A DNA stretch of 64,000 nucleotides from Acinetobacter sp. (GCA_030152275.1 JASLHF010000027.1:1-64000), one strand, 5' to 3'. Positions 21,731 to 31,016 are shown, numbered from the stretch's first letter. Notes: generated from the letters alone by a model not told the origin. Program-made: numbers and translations.

Positions 21731-23191
21731 ATGGCAAAGTCAAAAAAGGACAAAGAATCTAAAAAGGCTTTGTCCAAAGGGAGCCTTTACTCTCAAGAAG
21801 CAGTTTTTAACTTTCTAACCAATTTTGGTCGTCGTCCTGACAACGATGAAGTACTTCGTAAGGCGGGAATATCTCGTCATAAATTACGAATATTGTTAGA
21901 TGACGATGAAATTGCCCAGGCCGTTGAAACGCGTATCGATGCTTTACTTTCAACGCCGTACCAATTGGAACCCAGTGATTCAGCTGCTTCCAAAACCTTA
22001 AAGCTAATATTGGACGAATGGTACTGTGAAATTGCTGCAGCATCTCTTAATGCTTTGCTTTTTGGATACTCAGTTCAAGAAGCCGTCTATGAGCTTAAAC
22101 CGGAGGGGTTTATTGGCTTGCAATGGATTGGTGAAAAGCCCATGCAATGGTTTGAGCCAAAGAATGATGGTCGTTTAATTTTACGTAAGGAGGGAAATTC
22201 TCAAGAGATAGTCGTAGATCAAGTCTTTAAGTTTTTTCTTACTCGTCGTAAAGCCACTTATGAGCAGCCATACGGTAAAGCAATGTTGGCGACTTTGTAT
22301 TGGCTATCATTCTTTAAACAGAATGGTTTTAAATTCTGGGCGAAGTTTTTAGAACGCTTTGGTACACCAATCTTGGTGGGGAAAGTTGGTAGTAAAGTCA
22401 GTACAGAATCAATGAGCCAAGCACTTTTAGACGCTCATGCTCAAAGTATTCTGTCCATTGATGCCAAAGACAGTGTTGATGTTTTATCAGCTCAAGGTGC
22501 AAATGGTACTGCTGGGGTAGCTTTTGAGATGTTTAATAAAACATTGATACAACAGATTCAAAAAGTTGTACTCGGTCAAACGCTCACTAGTGGCACTGAC
22601 GGTAAAGGAAGCTATGGCCTGGGTAAGGTTCATGAGAATGTTCGGTTAGATAAACTCAAATCTGATATTCGATTGGTCACCCCAACAATTCAGAATGTAG
22701 TAAATGCGTTATGTATCTTGAATAATTGGGAACCGCATAAAATCAAGTTGGGTGAAAAAGAGAAAGTACTCAATGTTGAGCAAGCTACGCGTGATACACA
22801 CTTAAAAAATGCCGGTGCAAACCTTTCAGATCAGTACTTCATACGCGAGTATGGATTGCAAGAAGGGGATTTAAAGCCAACTTTAGACGTCACTCAGCCA
22901 TTATTCTCCGCCTTACCTAAACGTGCCTTTAGCTTTAAAGCCCAGGCCAATAAGCTTTCAGCTGAACAGCAAGAGGTTGAAGAATTAACCGATGGCCAAG
23001 TTGAGCTGCAGCTTTTAAGTAATGAGCAGATTAAGCAGCTCGTTGCTGAGTCGGATAGTCCTGAAGGCCTGGCGTTTAATTTGATGCAGTTAATTCCATC
23101 TGTATCAGAGTCTCAGTTTAAGGCGAATTTAGATCAAGCTTTATATGCTGCAGATGTGTTGGGGTATGCGACAGCAGCCGAGGGGAAGTAG
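21731..23191 (+). CDS. Portal protein, DUF935 (Mu gp29-like)
   Basis: 486 aa. N-terminal Lys-rich tail then LRKAGISRHKLRILLDDDEIAQAVETR, which with RKATYEQPYGKAMLATLYWLSFFKQNGFKFWAKFLERFG is the DUF935 signature. It forms the dodecameric DNA channel at one capsid vertex. Next to TerL and the gpF-like protein, as in Mu-like head operons. Confidence 0.92.
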   Translation: MAKSKKDKESKKALSKGSLYSQEAVFNFLTNFGRRPDNDEVLRKAGISRHKLRILLDDDEIAQAVETRIDALLSTPYQLEPSDSAASKTLKLILDEWYCEIAAASLNALLFGYSVQEAVYELKPEGFIGLQWIGEKPMQWFEPKNDGRLILRKEGNSQEIVVDQVFKFFLTRRKATYEQPYGKAMLATLYWLSFFKQNGFKFWAKFLERFGTPILVGKVGSKVSTESMSQALLDAHAQSILSIDAKDSVDVLSAQGANGTAGVAFEMFNKTLIQQIQKVVLGQTLTSGTDGKGSYGLGKVHENVRLDKLKSDIRLVTPTIQNVVNALCILNNWEPHKIKLGEKEKVLNVEQATRDTHLKNAGANLSDQYFIREYGLQEGDLKPTLDVTQPLFSALPKRAFSFKAQANKLSAEQQEVEELTDGQVELQLLSNEQIKQLVAESDSPEGLAFNLMQLIPSVSESQFKANLDQALYAADVLGYATAAEGK

Positions 23192-24388
23192 ATGCAACCA
23201 GTCACATTTCTTGAAGCGCTTCAGTACGCGCATGATAAAAAGATTGTACTTCCTGATGAGTTTTACTCAATGGACCTTAAGACACGGCAGATGGCGACTA
23301 CAGTGAGCTTTCTATCGAGTCTTGAGCAAGTTGATACAGTGATTAAGTCACTGAATAAAACATTGGCCAATGGCGGAACGTTTAACGACTTTCAGAAGCT
23401 CATTGCTGAGTCTGAAATCATTCTGCCAAAGCATTATTTGGATACAGTGTTTCGTACCAACATTCAAAGTGCATATGGTCATGGACGATGGATTCAACAG
23501 AATCGAAATAAGGAAAAACGTCCTTACTTGATGTACTCGGCTATCGATGATAGTCGGGTGCGTCCTGCACATTTAGCTTTGAATCGGATTGTATTGCCAA
23601 TTGATCATCCATTTTGGCTAACACATTACCCGCCACTAGGCTTTCGTTGCAGATGTACTGTAATAGCTCTCACAGAGGCTCAGGCGCTCAAATACGGCAT
23701 TACACCGGATGATAAATTGCCAGAGGTCGCTGAGGCATTGGACTGGTCTTCACATCCATTGCAATTTGGAGAACTGGAAGCATTGGTTGATAAAAAGATC
23801 AATGTCTCAGTACTGGATAAGGTATACCTCCTCGAGCAGAAGGAAGTCCTCAAGGCGGAATGGACTGCATCGAAAAAGCTTACGAGTTTATTTGCTCCAA
23901 TGGATGATAAAACTCGGGATTTATTCGATACGGTTGCCAATAAAGTAATTCCATTAGACCCATCGATTCGACCAAGTGCGATTCGAACATTTTTGGATTA
24001 CGTACTAGGCAATGACCAGGCCATTACAAACTATTTGAATAGCAAAGCCTCATCCAAGGCTGATCAAGTGCTTAAACAATGGCTGGTTCACGATATGGCA
24101 GCGATACATTCAGTTGCTAAGAACACCTCAGACGTTATTACAGGCACAACCACACTGGCTTATGCAGCTTCACTTGAAGTAGGTAAGGTGGTGACTCTAG
24201 ATGCACCGATGCTTTTGGCAGGTCAGTCAAACATCATGATTCAAATTGAGAATGCCAATGGCCTGGGGATTGATCTTGAAAAGTTAAATGCTGGTGAAGG
24301 TGTATTGTTGCCTTTGGGTGTGGCTTTCGAGGTTATTTCTATTGAAGTACTGAAAGGGCAAATGGTTTATACTTTGAAACTATTATAA
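23192..24388 (+). CDS. Head morphogenesis protein, Mu gpF / SPP1 gp7-like
   Basis: 398 aa. The core DTVFRTNIQSAYGHGRWIQQ ... DSRVRPAHLALNRIVLPIDHPFWLTHYPPLGFRCRCTVIALT is the phage Mu F-like family (PF04233), a minor capsid protein needed early in head assembly. The C-terminal ~130 residues form a separate ART-like or beta domain (AYAASLEVGKVVTLDAPMLL, VLLPLGVAFEVISIEV) reminiscent of ADP-ribosyltransferase-type extensions seen in such proteins; no activity is claimed. Follows the portal stop directly. Confidence 0.9.
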   Translation: MQPVTFLEALQYAHDKKIVLPDEFYSMDLKTRQMATTVSFLSSLEQVDTVIKSLNKTLANGGTFNDFQKLIAESEIILPKHYLDTVFRTNIQSAYGHGRWIQQNRNKEKRPYLMYSAIDDSRVRPAHLALNRIVLPIDHPFWLTHYPPLGFRCRCTVIALTEAQALKYGITPDDKLPEVAEALDWSSHPLQFGELEALVDKKINVSVLDKVYLLEQKEVLKAEWTASKKLTSLFAPMDDKTRDLFDTVANKVIPLDPSIRPSAIRTFLDYVLGNDQAITNYLNSKASSKADQVLKQWLVHDMAAIHSVAKNTSDVITGTTTLAYAASLEVGKVVTLDAPMLLAGQSNIMIQIENANGLGIDLEKLNAGEGVLLPLGVAFEVISIEVLKGQMVYTLKLL

Positions 24389-24422
24389 TTGATAAAATAA
24401 ACAGATTCAGAGTGTGGTTAAT

Positions 24423-24815
24423 ATGAATAAAACTGAGGCTTTCAAGAAGTTAGGCGCTACCCAGAAGAATACATTTTGGTCAGTTTCGGCTTTTAATGAA
24501 GACAAACAATTAGTTTTAAGTTTATGGCAAGACTTCTTTAGAACAGAAAATAGAAAATCAATCTATAGGGATTCAATTTCTAGATGGCATGGACATGGAA
24601 ATAAAGAATTTAGAGAGAATCTCTTAATAGCATATGAACAAAAAATGCCTATTAGAGCCGTGATAGCGCGGACGAATAATATTGAAGGTGTTAAACGTGG
24701 TGAAGATGCGAGTAAATTCAAAAATACATTTTCACCAAAACTTGATTGGATTGGAGAAATTACTTTCTGGGATGGGGAAAATTTTGAAATCACATTCATA
24801 AAAATCACTAAGTAA
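24423..24815 (+). CDS. Accessory gene (moron) in the head operon
   Basis: 130 aa from ATG 24423 (MNKTEAFKKLGATQKNTFWS). Aromatic and charged; KLDWIGEITFWDGENFEITF closes it. More AT-rich than its neighbours, preceded by an AT-rich gap and ended by its own terminator at 24836, so it can be expressed apart from the late operon. From memory, similar short proteins occur as phage accessory genes; function unknown. Confidence 0.65.
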   Translation: MNKTEAFKKLGATQKNTFWSVSAFNEDKQLVLSLWQDFFRTENRKSIYRDSISRWHGHGNKEFRENLLIAYEQKMPIRAVIARTNNIEGVKRGEDASKFKNTFSPKLDWIGEITFWDGENFEITFIKITK

Positions 24816-24835
24816 TGAATTATTAGCAACTAGAA

Positions 24836-24857
24836 CCGCCTTCGGGCGGTTTTTTTA
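24836..24857 (+). terminator. Terminator of the inserted accessory gene
   Basis: AACCGCCTTCGGGCGGTT followed by TTTTT, placed just before the protease/scaffold gene. The late transcript must pass it, presumably with Q antitermination. Confidence 0.88.
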
Positions 24858-24863
24858 TGGAGC

Positions 24864-25838
24864 ATGAAAATGCCAGATCCAAACGAAGAACGGCTTAAGT
24901 ACTTATTCAATGCTCCTGCAATTGAGGTACCGCAAGCTGAAGAAGGACAAAAGCGAAAATTCAAAGGTACTGCTTATGCTGGTGGCCGTGTAGATGGTCA
25001 CTGGTATTGGGGGCGCTCAGGGGTGGTTTTCGATCTTGATGGTATTGAGATTGATAAACCCGCAGCCTTGCTTGAAGAACACTTTAGCTCAAGTCGAATT
25101 GGTGTGGTTCAAGCAGTAGATACCAACGGAAAAATTGACGTTTCAGGTGATTTTCTTACCAACCCAAAGGCGACTGAAATTGTTCAAGATTCTGACGATG
25201 GGTTTCCTTTCCAGATGTCCATGATGATTGATCCAGGATCAATTGAAGAAGTTTCCCAAGGTAAGACTGTCATTGTGAATGGTCAATCATTCGAAGGGCC
25301 AGTCACAGTATTCCGTCAAAACCGTATACGTGAATTCACGATCTGTTCTACCGGAGCTGATCGTAATACATCAATCAAAGCCTTTTCGGGCAAAGCTAAC
25401 CCTAACCCAACCAAAGAGGACACAGACGTGACCGAGTTAGAACAAACCCAGGCCAAATTAAAGCAGGCTGAAACTGAACGAGATGCAGCTCAAGCCGAAC
25501 TTAAAAAGTTCAAAGCCGATAAGCGTGAAGATGATATCAAAGCACTTGAAACAGCGTTGAATAAGCAATTCAGTGCAGAAGAAAAGAAATCCTATACCGA
25601 TATGGATGATGCAGCTTTTGCATTCATGTCACAGCAGTTAAAGCAATTCTCTGCAGGTAATCAGCAACCACCAGCTGGACAGCAACAACAGCAAATACCG
25701 CCACAATTCGCCCACTTATTTAATCATCAAGCGCATAGCGATCAAAGCGGGCAACAAAGCCAAGGCAATCAGCAAGGTACAGCTTTAGACCAAGCATTTA
25801 GCCAATTTGCTGCAGCGCAACAAGGAGCAAAAAATTAA
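24864..25838 (+). CDS. Head maturation protease with scaffold-like C-terminus
   Basis: 324 aa. N-terminal part (~1-175) resembles S78/Mu gpI-type prohead proteases: GRSGVVFDLDGIEI, LLEEHFSSSRIGVV with the His, FPFQMSMMIDPGS and REFTICSTGADRNTSIKAF with the Ser region. The C-terminal ~150 residues are a coiled coil (ELEQTQAKLKQAETERDAAQ) and a Gln-rich tail, as in scaffold domains. Processing and scaffolding are therefore fused in one protein. Confidence 0.82.
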   Translation: MKMPDPNEERLKYLFNAPAIEVPQAEEGQKRKFKGTAYAGGRVDGHWYWGRSGVVFDLDGIEIDKPAALLEEHFSSSRIGVVQAVDTNGKIDVSGDFLTNPKATEIVQDSDDGFPFQMSMMIDPGSIEEVSQGKTVIVNGQSFEGPVTVFRQNRIREFTICSTGADRNTSIKAFSGKANPNPTKEDTDVTELEQTQAKLKQAETERDAAQAELKKFKADKREDDIKALETALNKQFSAEEKKSYTDMDDAAFAFMSQQLKQFSAGNQQPPAGQQQQQIPPQFAHLFNHQAHSDQSGQQSQGNQQGTALDQAFSQFAAAQQGAKN

Positions 25839-26221
25839 TGGGCACTATTACTCAAACAATCACAACTACACAACTTGTAGTTGGTGATGGCGTTCGTACA
25901 GAGAATGCAAAAGTAAAAACAGCGACTGCTTATAAACGCGGTGATTTACTGAAAATCGAAGCAAATAACTTAGCAGATCATCCCGTAGTCACTGAGGGTG
26001 TAGTTGGTGATTGGAATGCTATTGCGAATACAGATATGACTTTGGAGCAAGCTACTTACCATGCAGCCATTGGCCTGGAAATGCCAATCTATGTACAGGG
26101 TGCATTTGATATCGCTGTAGTGACTGTAAATGGCGCACCACTCACTGAAGTGCAGTACGACGCGGTTCGTGCTCAGGCTTTAAATAACAAAATTGAACTT
26201 CGTAAAGTAGTGGGGAAATAA
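25838..26221 (+). CDS. Head decoration protein (gpD-like)
   Basis: 127 aa. VKTATAYKRGDLLKIEANNLADHP ... ATYHAAIGLEMPIYVQGAFDIAVVTVNGAPL is the HDPD head-decoration pattern. Trimers would sit on capsid three-fold sites and stabilise the filled head. It overlaps the protease gene by 1 bp and precedes the major capsid gene by 3 bp. Confidence 0.85.
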   Translation: MGTITQTITTTQLVVGDGVRTENAKVKTATAYKRGDLLKIEANNLADHPVVTEGVVGDWNAIANTDMTLEQATYHAAIGLEMPIYVQGAFDIAVVTVNGAPLTEVQYDAVRAQALNNKIELRKVVGK

Positions 26222-26224
26222 TCC

Positions 26225-27301
26225 ATGAGTCAAACTTTTACATTTCAAAACGCGCCAATTGAATTACTTGATGTACCGCAATTGGTATTACTAACAGATA
26301 CCACTCAAAAGGTGGATACATGGTTGATGGATCGCTTTTTCCCACAGCGTGTTTCGTATACTAAAAAAGAAGTACCAGTGGGTGAACTAAATACAGCGAC
26401 TCCTCTTGCACCATTTGTAACGCCTACAGCAGCTGGTCGCCAAATTAAAGTTGGTGAGTCTGGTAACGTGAAATTCGTCAAACCGGCTTACTTAAAGCCA
26501 ATGATGACTGTCATCCCGAGCGATGTGCAAAATACTGCATTAATCACTCAACTACGTAAATTTGGTGTGATTGCAACAGGTTCAAATCGTTTAAGTGATG
26601 CGGATCTTCTATTGATTGATCAGGCACAAAAAGCCTTGTATCTACGTCAATCTATTGAAAATCGAAAGCTGCTGATTGCTCGTGATGTTTTGCTTTACGG
26701 TAAAACCACTTTTGCCTCAGCAGACTTCCCAATGTACCAAGTCGATTATGAGCGAAATGCAGCTTGTACATTTGCGCCATTAATTAAATGGGGGCAAGTT
26801 GGTGCTACACCGGTTAAAGACATCCAATCTATGATTGATCTATCGGTGGAACATTCTGGCACTTCACCAATGATGGCGCTGACAACGTCTAAGGTCTATA
26901 ACACACTAATTAAAGACCCTGAGTTCAAAGAGAAGTTTATTGCTCCATATGCTGGAATTAGTGTGCCGTTAACTCCGACTTTTGATCAGATGGATAAGCC
27001 GCAGTTCCGTGGTACGGTCGATAACATCGAAATTTGGACATATGACGTTCAGCACAGTATTGGTGGCGGTTCAGCAGAACGATTTATTCCAGAAGACTTC
27101 TTTGGTTTGATCTCAGATGCCAATGGTTGGATTGCTCACTGTGCGATTCAAAATGTTGAAGCATTTGGGCAGGCTTTAGAATTCTATTTGAGCCAATGGC
27201 AAGAAAAGAATCCATCAAGCATCCAAATGCTAGCTGAGTCATCTCCACTCGCTATTCCGAATAATAAAAATGGCCTGGTCGGCGGTCGTGGGTTCGTATA
27301 A
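26225..27301 (+). CDS. Major capsid protein (phage_cap_E, HK97 fold)
   Basis: 358 aa, gpE family. FPQRVSYTKKEVPVGELNTATPLAPFVTPTAAG is the E-type N-terminal arm region, and VEAFGQALEFYLSQWQEKNPSSIQMLAESSPLAIP the conserved C-terminus. High-expression type ribosome context. Lies in the expected place between decoration and connector genes. Confidence 0.93.
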   Translation: MSQTFTFQNAPIELLDVPQLVLLTDTTQKVDTWLMDRFFPQRVSYTKKEVPVGELNTATPLAPFVTPTAAGRQIKVGESGNVKFVKPAYLKPMMTVIPSDVQNTALITQLRKFGVIATGSNRLSDADLLLIDQAQKALYLRQSIENRKLLIARDVLLYGKTTFASADFPMYQVDYERNAACTFAPLIKWGQVGATPVKDIQSMIDLSVEHSGTSPMMALTTSKVYNTLIKDPEFKEKFIAPYAGISVPLTPTFDQMDKPQFRGTVDNIEIWTYDVQHSIGGGSAERFIPEDFFGLISDANGWIAHCAIQNVEAFGQALEFYLSQWQEKNPSSIQMLAESSPLAIPNNKNGLVGGRGFV

Positions 27302-27311
27302 GGAAAATATC

Positions 27312-27668
27312 ATGACAAAGTATATTGCAAAGCATTCGCTTGGGCATTTCCGTCCAGGCCAAGAAATCACAGGGCTTGAAGCTAAACAACTTCAAGCCCT
27401 TTTAGCATCTGGGTCAATTGAAGAATATCAAGAGGCTCAGGAGCCTAAGGCTGATGGTACTGCTGCACGTTTAGCAGAGCTTGAAAAAGCCAATACTGAA
27501 CTGACCGTAGCAAATAAGCTGATGACCGATGAAAAGGTCAAATTAGATCAGATCAATGTGGAACTTAAGTCGAAAGTGGCAGAGCTTGAAAAGGCATTGG
27601 CCACTTCCGAAGCTGCTTTGAAGAAAGCCACTGCAGAAGTGAAAAAAGCTGCAACTGAAACTAAATAG
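27312..27668 (+). CDS. Small head/connector-region protein with coiled coil
   Basis: 118 aa from ATG 27312 (MTKYIAKHSLGHFRPGQEITGLEAKQL), with AGGAAAA upstream. Residues 1-40 match the 60-aa protein at 29107 (Y-A---G-F--G--I-GL---Q---LL--G-IE). A long coiled coil follows (LEKANTELTVANKLMTDEK). Role unknown; neighbours suggest capsid or connector. Confidence 0.7.
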   Translation: MTKYIAKHSLGHFRPGQEITGLEAKQLQALLASGSIEEYQEAQEPKADGTAARLAELEKANTELTVANKLMTDEKVKLDQINVELKSKVAELEKALATSEAALKKATAEVKKAATETK

Positions 27669-27676
27669 GTGGTGCT

Positions 27677-28117
27677 ATGTATGCGACTCGTAAAGATTTA
27701 GAGGCGCGTTTTGGTGAAGATGAGCTTCAAGAGCTAGATTTGATGCAGACTGCAGGTAATTCGATTGAAGAAGCCTTACAAGATGCATCAGAGGAAATCG
27801 ATAGTTACATAGCTATTCGCTATGTTCTCCCTTTGCCAAGCACACCGAGTACTTTAAAGCGGATCGCATGTAACATTGCGCGGTTCCGGCTGTATTTTCA
27901 ATCTCCAACTGAAGAAGTCGAAAATCGCTATAAAGCAGAAATTGATTTCTTAAAACGGGTTGCTGATGGCAAAGCAACCTTAAATATCCTAAATCCTCAG
28001 AACGAAGTGACTGAAGAAAAGCCGGTAAATGCTCCATCAACACTGCCGATTGGGAGTACTTATCGTGGTGGGGTATTTGGGGATGATGTACTAGGATTGA
28101 TGCCAAGCATCAAGTGA
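27677..28117 (+). CDS. Head-tail connector, DUF1320 (Mu gp36-like)
   Basis: 146 aa. MYATRKDLEARFGEDELQEL and ALQDASEEIDSYIAIRYVLPLP are the DUF1320 signature. It forms the adaptor ring under the portal. Starts 8 bp after the previous stop. Confidence 0.88.
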   Translation: MYATRKDLEARFGEDELQELDLMQTAGNSIEEALQDASEEIDSYIAIRYVLPLPSTPSTLKRIACNIARFRLYFQSPTEEVENRYKAEIDFLKRVADGKATLNILNPQNEVTEEKPVNAPSTLPIGSTYRGGVFGDDVLGLMPSIK

Positions 28118-28124
28118 GGCGGAT

Positions 28125-28676
28125 ATGTCAGGCGTAGCAATTAGCATAGAGGCAGATGGTGAATCTGCCGTTATGCAGGCTTTGGAGCGTTTATCTGCTT
28201 TTGATCAAAACAAACCTAAGTTGTTTGGTGCTATAGGTCATTCAGTGGTAAGCAATATTCGCAACCGCTGGACCAGTGGTGAGGGATTAGAGGGTAAGTG
28301 GCGCTTATCAGGTCGTGTTGCTCGTAAAGGTGGTACTACTTTGCGTGATACATCAAGATTGATGAACTCGATTACCCATAATGTGCTACAGGGTGGTGTT
28401 GAAATTGGAACTGATGTGGAATACGGCGCTATTCATCACTTTGGTGGGGAAATTCATTACGAAGCACGTATGCGACGTTCTTACTTTCGACAAAATCAAC
28501 GTACAGGCCTGGTTGGGAATAAGTTTGTACGTAAAGCTCGTTCCAATTTTATGCAGGAAACAATGGGTAAGGCTTACAAGGTCAATATGCCGCGTAGACC
28601 ATTCCTTGGCTTAACAGAAAGAGATGAACTGGAAGTGATGGATTTAATCGTGGAGCATTTAACAAATGACGGATGA
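28125..28676 (+). CDS. Virion morphogenesis / tail completion protein (Mu gpG-like)
   Basis: 183 aa. VVSNIRNRWTSGEGLEGKWRLSG, LRDTSRLMNSITHNV and DVEYGAIHHFGGEIH match the phage virion morphogenesis family (P2 gpS/Mu gpG). Needed for joining heads to tails. Overlaps the next gene by 11 bp. Confidence 0.88.
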   Translation: MSGVAISIEADGESAVMQALERLSAFDQNKPKLFGAIGHSVVSNIRNRWTSGEGLEGKWRLSGRVARKGGTTLRDTSRLMNSITHNVLQGGVEIGTDVEYGAIHHFGGEIHYEARMRRSYFRQNQRTGLVGNKFVRKARSNFMQETMGKAYKVNMPRRPFLGLTERDELEVMDLIVEHLTNDG

Positions 28677-29097
28677 AGATAATTTCTTTGCTGTGCGTAG
28701 TGAAATTGAGGAAAAGCTGAAAGAAATTACAGATTTCAAGAAGATCTATACACCAGCTAATTCTGCAAAAGTTACCGAGCTTTCACAAGCTACCCCAAAT
28801 GCTCAGATTTATTATCGCCGTGTCAGAAAATCCGATGATGCCGGCCGGTCATCAATGCTGAGTTTGGTCCAACAATGGGAAGTCACGATTTGTGAGCGTC
28901 ATGCTGCTTCACAGCACAAAGATGGCTCAGCTGTATTGGATCGTGTAGGAAAATTAACCATGAAAGTTTTAAAGCTTTTATCGGGATGGAGGCCTGAGTC
29001 TAGTACGCGCCCGTTAAGCATGGTAGCGATTGAGGAAGACTACTCACCAACGTGTGTATATATCACCTTGGTGTTTGAATCAAAAATGTTTGTATAG
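28666..29097 (+). CDS. Tail terminator-like protein, DUF1834 (Mu gp37-like)
   Basis: 143 aa. The overall beta-alpha pattern and the end WRPESSTRPLSMVAIEEDYSPTCVYITLVFES fit the Mu gp37/DUF1834 family of tail-end proteins. Sits between the gpG-like gene and the tail tube, as expected for a tail terminator. Confidence 0.75.
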   Translation: MTDEDNFFAVRSEIEEKLKEITDFKKIYTPANSAKVTELSQATPNAQIYYRRVRKSDDAGRSSMLSLVQQWEVTICERHAASQHKDGSAVLDRVGKLTMKVLKLLSGWRPESSTRPLSMVAIEEDYSPTCVYITLVFESKMFV

Positions 29098-29106
29098 GAG
29101 CCATTC

Positions 29107-29289
29107 ATGGCCAAACAATATAAAGCCCGGCAACCTGTCGGGCGTTTTAATTCAGGGGACATCGTTGGTGGTTTAAGCGAATCCCAAATTCAGAATCTGC
29201 TGCAGCGTGGTGTGATTGAAGTGGATAAAAAACCTAGCCAGGCCAAAGTAACCCAAGCCAAAAAAGAAGAGGTGAAAACCGATGGCTAA
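29107..29289 (+). CDS. Small protein paralogous to 27312
   Basis: 60 aa. MAKQYKARQPVGRFNSGDIVGGLSESQIQNLLQRGVIE repeats the domain of the protein at 27312, followed by a Lys-rich tail. Overlaps the tail-tube gene by 8 bp. Mu-like phages often have a tiny ORF at this place; function unknown. Confidence 0.7.
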   Translation: MAKQYKARQPVGRFNSGDIVGGLSESQIQNLLQRGVIEVDKKPSQAKVTQAKKEEVKTDG

Positions 29290-30016
29290 AAACTATATTT
29301 CTCTGCAGGGTAAATTCTATTTATCTGAAATCGCTAATGGTGTTGCTGGTGCAATGCGTCATATCGGGAACGTACCTGAGTTCGAGCTTGAAATCACAAC
29401 TGATCAGGTTGAACACCAGGAAAGCACATCTGGTCAGCGTACGACAGATTTTGTACTAACAAAGACCACCGGTGTGAACTTCTCAGGGCAACTTGAAGAA
29501 GTGGATGAAGCAAATCTTCAGTATATTCTTTCAGGTATGAAGTCTGATGTTACCTCTGATACGAAGACTGATCAGGCATTAGGCACAGTGAAAGCCGGTG
29601 AAGAAATCAAGCTTGATGGTTACAGCCTTACTACTGTTTCATTTACAGCTGGATCTTCGGCAGTGGATGAAAGCAAATATGACTTAGATGCTGTATTTGG
29701 TACCGTCATCTTTAAAGAAGCAATTGCTGAGCCAGTCACAGCAACGTACACCACAGGTGCCGTAACACACACCACCATTGCGAGTGATTTCAATAAAGAA
29801 TATGAACTGTTCTTTAAAGGGATTAACACAGCAACAGGAGACAATATGGCTGTTCGCTTATGGCGTACGAAGAAGTCACCAGAGACAACGTTCCCTCTAA
29901 TCCATGAAGATCTTGGCCAATATGAAATATCAGGTCAGGCATTATCGGATGTAAGCAAAGGTACGGATGAAACACTTGGTTTATACGGCCATGTGGTAAC
30001 AATTCCAAAAGCTTAA
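29282..30016 (+). CDS. Major tail (tube) protein
   Basis: 244 aa. YISLQGKFYLSEIANGVAGAMRHIGNVPEFELEIT opens a beta-rich tube fold, with a likely Ig-like insertion (~115-160: DGYSLTTVSFTAGSSAVDESKYDLDAVFG). LWRTKKSPETTFPLIHEDLGQYEISGQALSD is typical of siphophage tube proteins. Followed by a terminator and the chaperone gene. Confidence 0.85.
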   Translation: MAKNYISLQGKFYLSEIANGVAGAMRHIGNVPEFELEITTDQVEHQESTSGQRTTDFVLTKTTGVNFSGQLEEVDEANLQYILSGMKSDVTSDTKTDQALGTVKAGEEIKLDGYSLTTVSFTAGSSAVDESKYDLDAVFGTVIFKEAIAEPVTATYTTGAVTHTTIASDFNKEYELFFKGINTATGDNMAVRLWRTKKSPETTFPLIHEDLGQYEISGQALSDVSKGTDETLGLYGHVVTIPKA

Positions 30017-30022
30017 ACCACT

Positions 30023-30070
30023 CAGGCACAAAGAATCTCCACGGCGCTTAAGCGTCTTTTTTTGTGCCTG
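30023..30070 (+). terminator. Nested hairpin after the tail-tube gene
   Basis: Inner GGCGCTTAAGCGTC with seven T, and an outer perfect pair CAGGCACAAA (30023-30032) and TTTGTGCCTG (30061-30070). Partial termination here would lower tail genes relative to tube protein. Confidence 0.8.
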
Positions 30071-30088
30071 AATTTTAGAGATTCAATC

Positions 30089-30673
30089 ATGAATGAGTTT
30101 TTTTTAGCGAATAATCGAAGCATTACAATTGGCGATATCACTATCCATCAATTGCAGATGTATGATTTTGATGAATGGTCTCCTCATGCCAAGGCAATTA
30201 AATATTTTCTAAGAACTCATTCAGATGAGATTTATAAATCGCTCTTAAAGGACGAAACAAGCCATGTTTTTGCATTTATGAGCAAAACCACTCAGTTAGA
30301 AGAAAGTACGTTAATTTCTAAGGCTGAGGCCTCAGAATCTGCTTTTATTGCACTGCTTGTAGCTTCAATCAAAGTGAATGATGCATTCTTTAGTGAGAAA
30401 GATGCAAAACCTAAACGCGGTCGGCAATCACAAAACAGCAAGCCTGTTAAATCGGCTTGGTTTGAATCATTTCAGATTTTGGTCAGTGCCGGGCATCGGC
30501 CTGGTGATATCATGCAGATGACATATGGGGCATTTTTTGAATATCTAAAAGCTGCTCAAAAGATCCAGGCCATGAAAATGCGAGTGCATACGAATCTAAT
30601 GCGTTCTGCTCAGCATGCAAATGCTAAAGCCTTTAAACAATTAATGGATGAGCTAAAACTGAGCGAAGATTAA
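30089..30673 (+). CDS. Tail assembly chaperone candidate
   Basis: 194 aa from ATG 30089 (MNEFFLANNRSITIGDITIHQL). WFESFQILVSAGHRPGDIMQMTYGAFFEYLKAAQKIQ resembles the C-terminal GT-type chaperone segment. Position between tube and tape measure is diagnostic. In many siphophages a -1 frameshift makes two products; here a single frame seems to hold both parts and I see no clear slippery site. Confidence 0.7.
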   Translation: MNEFFLANNRSITIGDITIHQLQMYDFDEWSPHAKAIKYFLRTHSDEIYKSLLKDETSHVFAFMSKTTQLEESTLISKAEASESAFIALLVASIKVNDAFFSEKDAKPKRGRQSQNSKPVKSAWFESFQILVSAGHRPGDIMQMTYGAFFEYLKAAQKIQAMKMRVHTNLMRSAQHANAKAFKQLMDELKLSED

Positions 30674-30737
30674 GCATTGTTATGTGGAATTGATCACTGT
30701 AATATCCAGTAAATACTTTAAAATATTGGGGAATATA

Positions 30738-31016
30738 GTGAAAAAAATACTTATTGCTGCAACTTTGATGTCTGCTTTTACTTTTGCTAATGCCAATCTT
30801 ACTAATGCCAGTATTAACGGTGAACGTGTTCGAATAGGTGACAGCTTCGGTCAGATTGCTGGCAAGCTGGGTCAACCTGCATCGACTTATGACTACACCA
30901 AGAATGTGAATGGTCAAGAAACACCAGTACGTGAAGTGAGTTATTCAAGCGATGGTAAGACATATACGATTACTATTGAAAATGGCAAAGTAGCGAATAT
31001 TAAGACTTCGCGTTGA
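30738..31016 (+). CDS. Secreted small protein (accessory)
   Basis: 92 aa from GTG 30738 (VKKILIAATLMSAFTFANA), with TTGGGGAA upstream. Signal peptide with cleavage near ANA-NLT, then INGERVRIGDSFGQIAGKLGQPASTYDY, an SmpA/BamE-like small fold. Lies between chaperone and tape measure, an unusual place for a secreted host-directed protein, so probably a moron. Confidence 0.65.
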   Translation: MKKILIAATLMSAFTFANANLTNASINGERVRIGDSFGQIAGKLGQPASTYDYTKNVNGQETPVREVSYSSDGKTYTITIENGKVANIKTSR

